Origin: an uncultured Porphyromonadaceae bacterium
GTDB lineage: Bacteria > Bacteroidota > Bacteroidia > Bacteroidales > Muribaculaceae
Reading direction: 5' to 3'
Length of the DNA: 5,735 bases
Assembly: GCA_947176545.1 (NCBI GenBank)
Contig: CAMWRB010000090.1
Coordinates: 1-5,735 of the forward strand
In this document: in pieces, positions 1 to 5,735 of the stretch
How the letters are laid out: the number at the start of each line of letters is the position of its first letter
How positions within the stretch are numbered: position 1 is the stretch's first letter
Translations under genes and position numbers: made by a program
The notes under the pieces: generated by a model
What the model saw: only the letters and a program-made list of their open reading frames with translations
What the model was told of the DNA's origin: nothing
The model's database searches: none

Positions 1-642
1 CATTGCGTCCACCATAGGCATTAGAATTGAAGATCGGGCATCAGAACCTATGCGGTCATAAAGCTCGATAAATTCCTCACCCTGAGCATTCAGAAGCACG
101 TATGTCACGACCGGGGAGTTTATATTTTTATTGATGAAATCTCCGGTTGTGTCGTCATAACGTTTCATTAATGAGGCAATAGTCTCCTCAGATGCCTGAC
201 CGGAGGCCATAAGCCCGGCATACTCCGCCTCAAGCGGTGCAATAAGATTATTATATTCGGATATACCCTCCATAAGGGGTGAGCCGGTGATGACATACTT
301 TCCGGGAGTGACAGCACTGATATTGACCGTTATATTCTCACCTGGTTTTGCAAATACAGGGATATTGTTCTCGCCATCCGCATTGAAGAAATAATAAGCG
401 GCTCCTGCAGGGTCAAATGATAAGGAAGCTTTGCCGTCCACCAATACGAGAGTATCGGCGACGAGCGTATCCCTTCGACCGGCTATCATATTGTCCAGCA
501 GGTTATGTCTCACAACGACCTTTTCGCTGCCGAAATCTGTCGGCACCTGTATGGTGAGACGGCCGGACTCCTCCCCGGCTGCATGGGCAGAAAGACATGC
601 CGCAGCGATTAACGCACTTGCAATCAGTTCTCTTCTTTTCAT
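1..642 (-). CDS. TlpA/DUF4369-like thioredoxin-family envelope protein, N-terminal part (cut by window edge)
   Basis: The gene starts at an ATG at 642-640 and runs open for 214 codons to base 1, so its C-terminus lies outside the window. Residues 1-21 form an export signal: KRR at 2-4, a hydrophobic core at about 6-18, and an AHA motif at 19-21 that would allow signal peptidase I cleavage before A22. An AAAC sequence ending at C16 is a weak lipobox, so a lipoprotein is possible. Residues 28-120 look like the beta-rich N-terminal domain (DUF4369-like) that precedes thioredoxin domains in Bacteroidetes TlpA/ResA-type proteins. Typical pieces are the PGENITV stretch at 100-106, VITGSPL at 117-123, a helical APLEAEYAGL stretch and SPVVTYVLL at 176-184. 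The thioredoxin CxxC motif would lie beyond the window, so the redox role is inferred. It follows the radical SAM gene by 70 bases on the same strand. No promoter is evident in that gap. Confidence 0.72.
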   Translation of the reverse strand, partial: MKRRELIASALIAAACLSAHAAGEESGRLTIQVPTDFGSEKVVVRHNLLDNMIAGRRDTLVADTLVLVDGKASLSFDPAGAAYYFFNADGENNIPVFAKPGENITVNISAVTPGKYVITGSPLMEGISEYNNLIAPLEAEYAGLMASGQASEETIASLMKRYDDTTGDFINKNINSPVVTYVLLNAQGEEFIELYDRIGSDARSSILMPMVDAM

Positions 643-712
643 ATCTATGATTTGGTTTTATGTTAAGTATCAGTATTTTATTGTATGTACTTCAAGCTGT
701 TTAATTCCCATA

Positions 713-1615
713 TCATATCTGTCGTTCGGCCAGTCGGGAATGAAGCATATTGACAAATTCGTAATTCTTTATACCCCAATGCGGAGAGACGACCATCGAG
801 GGTGGTGCGGAAGCGACAAAGCGCTCAATAGCTATATGCCGAGGCACAACCGATACCACCCGTTTACATAACGATATATATTCATCCAAAGTATACGGAG
901 TTACCTCTATCTGACCCCGTTCGACAGCTTTATGCAGGGGGGTGTCTCGTATTATCTGAAGCTGATGGAGCTTTATACTGCCAATCGGCAATCGGCACAC
1001 ATCCTTTACACTTTGCAACGTACGTTCCCCGGCCTCTCCGGGCAAACCCGCTATCAGGTGTACACCGACATCAATCTTGCGCTCTGCAAGTCGTGTCACC
1101 GCACCTATGACATCGTTCCACGTATGATTTCTATTGACGAGTTTAAGTGTCCGGTCGCTCGAGGTCTCCACACCTATCTCAATCATCACCGGCAGACGAC
1201 TGTTAAAGTCAGACAACATATCCAACACCTCGTCCGAGATGGTATCCGGCCTGGTTCCAATCACCAATCCCACCACATCATCAAGAGCTGTCGCCTTACC
1301 GTATAAAGTCCGCAGGTAATCCGCGCTTTGCGCGTATGTCCCGGTGAATGACTGAAAATATGCCAGATATTTCATCTCGGGATACTTGCGGGCAAAGAAT
1401 TCTTTACCCTTTTCGAGCTGTACAGCCACATCATCTCCCGCCATACAGTATGAAGGAGTGAAACTGCTGTTGTCACAGTATATACAGCCTCCGGTGCCGA
1501 GAGTTCCGTCACGGTTGGGACAACCCAAAGCCGCATTGACAGAAATCTTCTGCACCTTCATACCCGGAAATCGTTCCGAAAGATATTCGGCATAATCTTT
1601 ATAATAGGGATTCAT
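713..1615 (-). CDS. yhcC: YhcC-like radical SAM protein (TIGR01212 family)
   Basis: This 300-residue protein has about the usual length for the YhcC/TIGR01212 family of radical SAM proteins, whose reaction is not established. The [4Fe-4S] cysteines have the family's wide spacing: C32, then C44 and C47, within a CPNRDGTLGTGGCIYC block. Other family blocks follow in order: YFQSFTGTYA at 86-95, VGLVIGTRPD at 115-124, MIEIGVET at 144-151, NRNHTW at 161-166, HLIAGLPGE at 186-194 and KLHQLQII at 215-222. The C-terminal region has an IERFVASAPP stretch at 263-272 and SPHWGIKN at 277-284, matching the family's C-terminal domain. No signal peptide or membrane segment is seen, so it is cytoplasmic. The ATG at 1615 is the only good start, since the conserved block begins shortly after it. 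It lies 72 bases after aroC, probably in the same operon. The family assignment is firm and the substrate is unknown. Confidence 0.9.
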   Translation of the reverse strand: MNPYYKDYAEYLSERFPGMKVQKISVNAALGCPNRDGTLGTGGCIYCDNSSFTPSYCMAGDDVAVQLEKGKEFFARKYPEMKYLAYFQSFTGTYAQSADYLRTLYGKATALDDVVGLVIGTRPDTISDEVLDMLSDFNSRLPVMIEIGVETSSDRTLKLVNRNHTWNDVIGAVTRLAERKIDVGVHLIAGLPGEAGERTLQSVKDVCRLPIGSIKLHQLQIIRDTPLHKAVERGQIEVTPYTLDEYISLCKRVVSVVPRHIAIERFVASAPPSMVVSPHWGIKNYEFVNMLHSRLAERQI

Positions 1616-1687
1616 CCCGGCAAAGTTTTTTATTATCGTTGTTGGCTGAATATAATCTCACAGGGCTCATCATAAAGCAGTTTTTTA

Positions 1688-2749
1688 TCAGGACGGCAAC
1701 AACACATCTGCCAGAACCAGGGCTGTCATGGCCTCGACAATGACCGGGGCGCGCAGCGCCACACAAGGGTCATGACGTCCCTTGACACACACCTCGGAGA
1801 CATTACCGTCGCGGTCGGGCATCGGAATGGAACGGGCGATGGTCGGTGTAGGTTTGAAGTATACGGAGAAAAAAATCGGCATGGAGTTGGAAATACCCCC
1901 TTGTATACCACCCGAAAAATTGGAACCGGTCACCGTCGGTTCGAAGCCCGGAGAGAAGTTATCCAACACCTCGGAACCCCGGCTGAATGACATCTCATGG
2001 CCCAGTCCATACTCAAATCCCTTCGCAGCATTTATTGACATCACACCGGCAGACAACAATGCATGCAATTTGCCGAAGACCGGATTGCCTGCGCCGGCGG
2101 GAACACCCTTGACAAGACAAGTCACCACTCCCCCTACGGAATCATTGTCCTCACGTGCGGATGCGACAGCATTTCTCATCGCCATCTCAACCTCCTCGTC
2201 ATCCGGCAATTCCGGGTGTATGACATCTTCAGACAACTTTCGCAACACATCCGGATAACCGGTTCTTCCTACGGCAGTCACTTTCGCTTGAATTTCAATG
2301 TCGGGATAGTAGTGTGACAGAGCCTGAAGCGCAAGCGCACCACCCATGACCCGACTCACGGTCTCACGGGCCGATGAACGGCCACCTCCGCGGGCATCCC
2401 GGATACCATACCGCCGTTCATAAGCATAATCGGCATGATTGGGACGATAATGACATTCCACCTCCCGATAGTCTCCGCTGCGCGCATCACGGTTGCGGAA
2501 TATAAATCCGATGGGAGTACCGAGTGTCACTCCGGCAGGAGAGACTCCCGACAATATTTCCGGAATATCCTCCTCCCGACGCTGAGAGGTCAGAATATCA
2601 CGACCTGTACGCCGCCGGTCAAGCATTGCCTGAATACTATCCATATCCAGTTGTATGCACGGAGGCATCCCGTCTACTATTCCCCCTAATGCCGGACCGT
2701 GACTCTCACCGAATGTCGTGAGACGAAAGTTTACACCAAATGTATTCAT
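1688..2749 (-). CDS. aroC: chorismate synthase
   Basis: AroC converts 5-enolpyruvylshikimate-3-phosphate to chorismate using reduced FMN. This is the last step of the shikimate pathway and feeds aromatic amino acids and folate. The 353 residues cover the whole family. The N-terminal signature FGESHG at 13-18 holds the conserved H17, and RPNHAD at 102-107 holds the second conserved histidine, H105. RDARGGGRSSARET at 117-130 is the FMN/substrate-binding signature. Further family blocks are DSVGGVV at 203-209, MSINAAKGFE at 237-246, SGGIQGGIS at 279-287, FKPTPTI at 298-304 and RHDPC at 325-329. A few usually constant positions differ, for example RRRTG at 45-49 where RRRPG is usual, but no catalytic residue is lost. 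The start codon overlaps the ybaK stop as ATGA, which implies co-transcription and coupled translation. Confidence 0.96.
   Translation of the reverse strand: MNTFGVNFRLTTFGESHGPALGGIVDGMPPCIQLDMDSIQAMLDRRRTGRDILTSQRREEDIPEILSGVSPAGVTLGTPIGFIFRNRDARSGDYREVECHYRPNHADYAYERRYGIRDARGGGRSSARETVSRVMGGALALQALSHYYPDIEIQAKVTAVGRTGYPDVLRKLSEDVIHPELPDDEEVEMAMRNAVASAREDNDSVGGVVTCLVKGVPAGAGNPVFGKLHALLSAGVMSINAAKGFEYGLGHEMSFSRGSEVLDNFSPGFEPTVTGSNFSGGIQGGISNSMPIFFSVYFKPTPTIARSIPMPDRDGNVSEVCVKGRHDPCVALRAPVIVEAMTALVLADVLLPS
2746..2749 (-). other. ATGA start/stop overlap of ybaK and aroC
   Basis: Read on the minus strand, the aroC ATG (2749-2747) and the ybaK TGA (2748-2746) share two bases in the tetranucleotide ATGA. 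This arrangement usually means that both genes lie on one mRNA and that ribosomes ending ybaK can re-initiate on aroC. Confidence 0.85.
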
Positions 2750-3243
2750 ACCTCATCAACATTAACATCAGTAATATCGGCAAGCGTGCCTCGGGCAACA
2801 GCCATAAATTCGGCCGGGGGTACCTCAAGCTGAAGCCCACGTTGGCCGGCGCTCACATATACCCGGTCAAAGTCACAGAATTCACTGCTGAAAAACACCG
2901 GATATTCCTTTTTCATCCCAATAGCCGTACATCCGCCGCGAATGTATCCGGTTAGCGGCAACAGCTCCTTCTGATGAATCATCTCAGCCTTTTTGTTGCC
3001 TGACACCTTGGCGGCCTTCTTGAGATTGACCTCCCGGTTGCCGGCAATAACACATACGAACAGACCCGTACGGTCTCCACGCAGAACAAGCGTCTTGAAC
3101 ACACGTTCTATAGGCTCTCCCAACTGCTCGGCCACATGGTCGGCAGCAAGGTTATTCTCATCAACGACATACGGCACAAGACGATACCGCACCTTCGCCC
3201 GGTCAAGTATACGAGCCGCATTTGTCTTCTTTTCAGCCGGCAT
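2746..3243 (-). CDS. ybaK: YbaK/EbsC-family Cys-tRNA(Pro) deacylase
   Basis: This 165-residue cytoplasmic protein belongs to the YbaK/EbsC aminoacyl-tRNA deacylase family. E. coli YbaK hydrolyses Cys-tRNA(Pro), which prolyl-tRNA synthetase makes by mistake, and so protects proline codons. Conserved blocks line up along its length: RVFKTL at 47-52 with the key lysine K50 (equivalent to K46 of E. coli YbaK), VNLKKAAKVSGNKKAEM at 72-88, TGYIRGGCTAIGMKK at 98-112 with the conserved GG, and VYVSAGQRGLQLEV at 128-141. E. coli YbaK has GLDIEL where this protein has GLQLEV. Length is close to that of E. coli YbaK (159). It is the first gene after the divergent intergenic region, so it is probably the operon leader. 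A TAAATTTG -7 element lies about 70 bases upstream of its ATG. The family is clear; the exact editing substrate (Cys-tRNA(Pro) or another) is inferred. Confidence 0.92.
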   Translation of the reverse strand: MPAEKKTNAARILDRAKVRYRLVPYVVDENNLAADHVAEQLGEPIERVFKTLVLRGDRTGLFVCVIAGNREVNLKKAAKVSGNKKAEMIHQKELLPLTGYIRGGCTAIGMKKEYPVFFSSEFCDFDRVYVSAGQRGLQLEVPPAEFMAVARGTLADITDVNVDEV

Positions 3244-3310
3244 AGCGTGATGGATTTAGATTAATTCGTGACTCTTTAGATACGGTTACAATTCCCATCG
3301 TTATTCTCTA

Positions 3311-3318
3311 CAAATTTA
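3311..3318 (-). promoter_or_regulatory. putative Bacteroidetes promoter -7 element for the ybaK-aroC operon
   Basis: On the minus strand this reads TAAATTTG, an exact match to the Bacteroidetes -7 consensus TAnnTTTG. Transcription would begin near 3304-3306, leaving a leader of roughly 60 bases before the ybaK ATG. No good TTG is present at the expected -33 distance (about 3336-3344), so the call rests on the -7 box and its position alone. Confidence 0.5.
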
Positions 3319-3340
3319 GTAAATACTTATTAAATCCCGA

Positions 3341-3371
3341 TTGATTTTACAATTATTTTTTCTTATCTTCG
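3341..3371 (+). promoter_or_regulatory. putative Bacteroidetes promoter for the RSH gene
   Basis: A TTG at 3341-3343 (-33) is followed after 20 bases by TATCTTCG at 3364-3371. This matches the -7 consensus TAnnTTTG at all but one position. The spacing is normal for the Bacteroidetes primary sigma factor. Transcription would start near 3376-3378, giving a leader of about 83 bases before the ATG at 3460. This also argues against using the GTG at 3388, which would be only about 10 bases from the start of the mRNA. Confidence 0.55.
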
Positions 3372-3410
3372 CATACATATTCTACAGGTGATTGTTTATA
3401 CAAAATCTAT

Positions 3411-3440
3411 CTCTCCATATCTCTCCATATCTTTCCATTG
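3411..3440 (+). repeat. 10-bp tandem direct repeat, three copies, in the RSH leader
   Basis: Two identical copies of CTCTCCATAT (3411-3420 and 3421-3430) are followed directly by a third, imperfect copy, CTTTCCATTG (3431-3440), with two differences. The array lies in the predicted 5' untranslated leader and ends 19 bases before the RSH start codon. Confidence 0.85.
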
Positions 3441-3459
3441 TGTAATAAAGATTTTTGAA

Positions 3460-5664
3460 ATGAAAGAAGCTACTGGACTGAAATATGATGACCGCCGTGA
3501 AATAGTAACTCTGCTGCATCAACTTGAGGATTTGACCGCCGGAAATATCTCCGTGGAAGAGATGAAAGCTATCCGCCGCCAATATCTCTCGATGGCTCAC
3601 GATGAGGCGCCCTACGATGACAAGGGGTTATGTAAAGCTGTACAGACGTTGCACTCGGCCATATTGTTTGCTGAATCCATTGACCCTGACCATAATATCA
3701 TCATCGCGATGCTTCTCTATCCTCTGCTTCATGATGAGCTGGTGACTATTTCTGAAGTACGTGATACATGGGGAGAGGATATAGCCTCGCTACTGACCGG
3801 CATTTCGGCCGTCGAGCAATTCAGCAATAAGAATAACGCCGTCAATCAGGATAACTTCCGCGGACTTATACTCTCGCTGGCTGACGATATACGTGTCATC
3901 ATCGTGATGATAGTCCGTAATCTGGTACTGATGCGCGCCATCAACATGCACCCCGACACAGAATGGGTGCGCAGTGTAGCCTTCGAGGCCAATGTACTCT
4001 ACGCCCAGATGGCTCACCGCCTCGGCCTCTACAAACTGAAGAGTGAGCTTGAAGACCTCTCGCTCAAATACTCCAACCGTGAGATTTATACTCAGATAGC
4101 TCATAAACTCAATGAGACGAAGCGGTCACGCGACCAATATATCAAGCATTTCATTGACCCTCTGAAACAAAAGCTTGAGGCGGCAGGTCTCAAATTCGAC
4201 ATCAAGGGACGCACCAAGTCCATATCATCGATTTGGGGAAAGATGCGCAAGCAGAAAGTGGATGTGAGCGGTATCTATGACCTCTTCGCCATACGTGTCA
4301 TCATCGACACTCCCCCGGAGCGTGAAAAGTCAGACTGCTGGCTCGCCTATTCCATTCTGGCCGATATGTACACCCCCAATCCCGCACGTATGCGCGACTG
4401 GCTCTCCATACCCAAAAGCAATGGTTATGAATCACTCCACGCCACAGTGCTCGGACCCGAAAACAAATGGGTGGAGGTTCAATTCCGCACACGGCGTATG
4501 GATATGGTCGCAGAGAAGGGTCTTGCCGCTCATTGGCGCTACAAAGGGGTCAAATCCGATTCAACCGACCGATGGATGAACAATATCCGCGACATTCTGG
4601 AGAGCGCCGACGCCGGGCCGATGGAGCTGATGCGTTCCATGAAGATGGAGGATTACGAAAAGGAGGTATATGCGTTCACTCCCAAAGGTGACCTATACAA
4701 GTTGCCGAGCGGGGCGACAGTTCTCGACTTTGCTTTCCGTATACATTCCAACGTGGGAAGCCGCTGTACGGGTGCTATCGTCAATGGGGAACATAAGAAA
4801 ATCAATTACAGGATAAATAACGGGGACACCGTGGAGATTCTCACCTCCACGACTCAGACACCCAAATATGACTGGCTAAATATCGTTGTATCGTCCAAGG
4901 CGCGTACCAAGATTAAGCAGACTCTGAATGAGGAGGCTCAGAAGCGTGCCGACCTCGGTAAGGAATTGATTGAACGACGTGCCAAGAACCGCAAAATTGA
5001 GATTGACGAACCGTTGATGATGAAACTCATCAAGAAGTCGGGATATAAGTTTGTAAATGAATTCTACAGTGACCTGGCTGACGAGAAACTTGACGTCAAT
5101 AAAATCCTCACTCAATATCAGGATACTGTCGCAGAGAACCGTGAGGATGCGGTTAAAATCTCCGCTGAGGAGTTTCAGATACATCGTGATGAGGACATAC
5201 AGACGGAGGGTAAAAAAGATGTGCTGGTCATAGGTGATAATTCCATTGACGGACTGGCTTACAAGTTCGCGCGTTGTTGCAATCCAATCTACGGTGATGA
5301 TGTCTTCGGCTTTATCTCATCCGAGGGAATTGTCAAGGTACACAAGACTGACTGCCCTAATGCCAACAATATCCGGAATCGTTATCCTTATCGTGTCATC
5401 AATGTTCAGTGGAGCGGTAAAACCGGAGAGAGCATGGCTGTCAATCTGCGCATTGTAGGTAACGATGACCTCGGTATACTCTCGAACATCACATCTATAA
5501 TCTCCAAGGAACTGGGGATTAATCTCCGTAATGTGTCGATTGACTCGCATGACGGAATATTTCAGGGATACCTGACAGTGGGTGTCACCGACAATTCCCA
5601 ACTAAACGCATTGATTAAGAAAATCAGTGGCGTGAAGGGAGTCAAGGATGTCAGCCGTATGTAA
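3460..5664 (+). CDS. relA: RelA-like long RSH protein: (p)ppGpp synthetase with degenerate HD hydrolase domain
   Basis: This 734-residue cytoplasmic protein makes the alarmone (p)ppGpp from ATP and GDP/GTP in the stringent response. Residues about 45-190 form an HD-type region that has lost the hydrolase residues: Y87-P88 stands where HD is expected, and R153 and L157 replace the Asp and Asn of the DRLHN block. The synthetase domain (about 235-365) looks intact. It has GRTKSISSIWGKM at 250-262, D274 for Mg, RMRD at 310-313, PKSNGYESLH at 318-327 with K319 and Y323, EVQFRT at 339-344, and AAHWRYKG at 356-363. A TGS domain (about 402-480) follows, then a helical region, a zinc-finger-like block (C606, C607, H628, C632) and a C-terminal ACT domain (about 658-734). 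An in-frame GTG at 3388 would add 24 residues, but those encode the leader repeats and lie almost at the predicted mRNA start, so the ATG at 3460 is preferred. The gene is divergent from ybaK. A separate bifunctional RSH would be expected elsewhere to hydrolyse ppGpp. Confidence 0.93.
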   Translation: MKEATGLKYDDRREIVTLLHQLEDLTAGNISVEEMKAIRRQYLSMAHDEAPYDDKGLCKAVQTLHSAILFAESIDPDHNIIIAMLLYPLLHDELVTISEVRDTWGEDIASLLTGISAVEQFSNKNNAVNQDNFRGLILSLADDIRVIIVMIVRNLVLMRAINMHPDTEWVRSVAFEANVLYAQMAHRLGLYKLKSELEDLSLKYSNREIYTQIAHKLNETKRSRDQYIKHFIDPLKQKLEAAGLKFDIKGRTKSISSIWGKMRKQKVDVSGIYDLFAIRVIIDTPPEREKSDCWLAYSILADMYTPNPARMRDWLSIPKSNGYESLHATVLGPENKWVEVQFRTRRMDMVAEKGLAAHWRYKGVKSDSTDRWMNNIRDILESADAGPMELMRSMKMEDYEKEVYAFTPKGDLYKLPSGATVLDFAFRIHSNVGSRCTGAIVNGEHKKINYRINNGDTVEILTSTTQTPKYDWLNIVVSSKARTKIKQTLNEEAQKRADLGKELIERRAKNRKIEIDEPLMMKLIKKSGYKFVNEFYSDLADEKLDVNKILTQYQDTVAENREDAVKISAEEFQIHRDEDIQTEGKKDVLVIGDNSIDGLAYKFARCCNPIYGDDVFGFISSEGIVKVHKTDCPNANNIRNRYPYRVINVQWSGKTGESMAVNLRIVGNDDLGILSNITSIISKELGINLRNVSIDSHDGIFQGYLTVGVTDNSQLNALIKKISGVKGVKDVSRM

Positions 5665-5735
5665 ATACAAGCCGAAATATATCGGTACTTATGGTAAGTA
5701 GCTGTTTAAAATTATTTTATATTAACTAATAATTC
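5665..5735. other. AT-rich tail after the RSH gene, no gene seen
   Basis: These 71 bases follow the RSH stop codon. They hold a weak inverted repeat, CCGA/TCGG with a 6-base loop (5672-5685), not followed by a clean T-run, and an AT-only palindrome, TAAAATTATTTTA, near 5707-5719. Neither is a convincing terminator. No TAnnTTTG promoter element or start codon with a usable reading frame is evident before the window ends. Confidence 0.5.

Noticed and set aside
431..871. 146-codon plus-strand open frame crossing the 643-712 gap
   Set aside because: It is antisense to the signal-peptide end of the TlpA-like gene and to the 3' end of the radical SAM gene. Its translation is low-complexity and unlike any protein family I know.
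1616..1687. Possible separate promoter for the radical SAM gene (AAACTTTG just before its ATG)
   Set aside because: The first base of TAnnTTTG is wrong, the box is only about 6 bases from the ATG, and no -33 element fits. Read-through from aroC is simpler.
1782..2258. 158-codon plus-strand open frame
   Set aside because: It lies wholly inside aroC on the opposite strand, shows no recognisable domain, and aroC is certain.
3332..3347. AAATC/GATTT inverted repeat overlapping the RSH -33 element, as a possible operator
   Set aside because: Five-base arms in AT-rich DNA are expected by chance, and the match does not extend.
3388..3459. In-frame upstream GTG start that would lengthen the RSH protein by 24 residues
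   Set aside because: It lies only about 10 bases from the predicted transcription start, encodes the 10-bp DNA repeats, and the added residues have no resemblance to RSH N-termini. The ATG at 3460 gives a normal protein.
3790..4104. 104-codon minus-strand open frame inside the RSH gene
   Set aside because: It is antisense to the well-supported RSH coding sequence, with no promoter element or domain of its own.
5672..5685. CCGA/TCGG stem as a terminator of the RSH gene
   Set aside because: The stem has only 4 base pairs and is not followed directly by a run of T, so it does not look like an intrinsic terminator.

Overview
The window looks like ordinary chromosome from a member of the Bacteroidales, possibly Muribaculaceae-like. 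Three things point there. The RelA/SpoT protein has the sequence style of the second, RelA-like long RSH of Bacteroides and its relatives. The partial gene at the left edge looks like a Bacteroidetes thioredoxin-family (TlpA/DUF4369-type) envelope protein. The intergenic region carries TAnnTTTG-type -7 promoter elements, and there are no strong Shine-Dalgarno sequences. The family-level placement is an inference from general style; no rRNA or other marker is present.

Layout: the left 3.2 kb is a run of four genes on the minus strand. In transcription order these are ybaK (Cys-tRNA(Pro) deacylase family, 3243-2746), aroC (chorismate synthase, 2749-1688), a YhcC/TIGR01212-type radical SAM protein (1615-713) and a secreted or lipid-anchored TlpA-like protein (642 to beyond base 1, so only its N-terminal 214 residues are seen). 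ybaK and aroC overlap by an ATGA start/stop. The next two gaps are 70-72 bases with no convincing promoter, so a single operon is plausible. A 216-base intergenic region (3244-3459) separates this operon from a divergently transcribed long RSH gene (3460-5664, 734 residues). The last 71 bases are AT-rich and carry no gene I can support.

Function: the genes are housekeeping. They cover proofreading of mischarged tRNA, the last step of the shikimate pathway, an uncharacterised radical SAM enzyme, an envelope redox-type protein, and ppGpp synthesis in the stringent response. The most notable point is that the RSH protein has lost its HD hydrolase residues while keeping its synthetase, TGS, zinc-finger and ACT regions, so it should be a ppGpp synthetase only. 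A 10-bp repeat, three copies in tandem, sits in its leader. I see no mobile element, CRISPR array, RNA gene, toxin-antitoxin pair or defence system, and no evidence of an undescribed system. There is no gene-free stretch longer than 300 bases.
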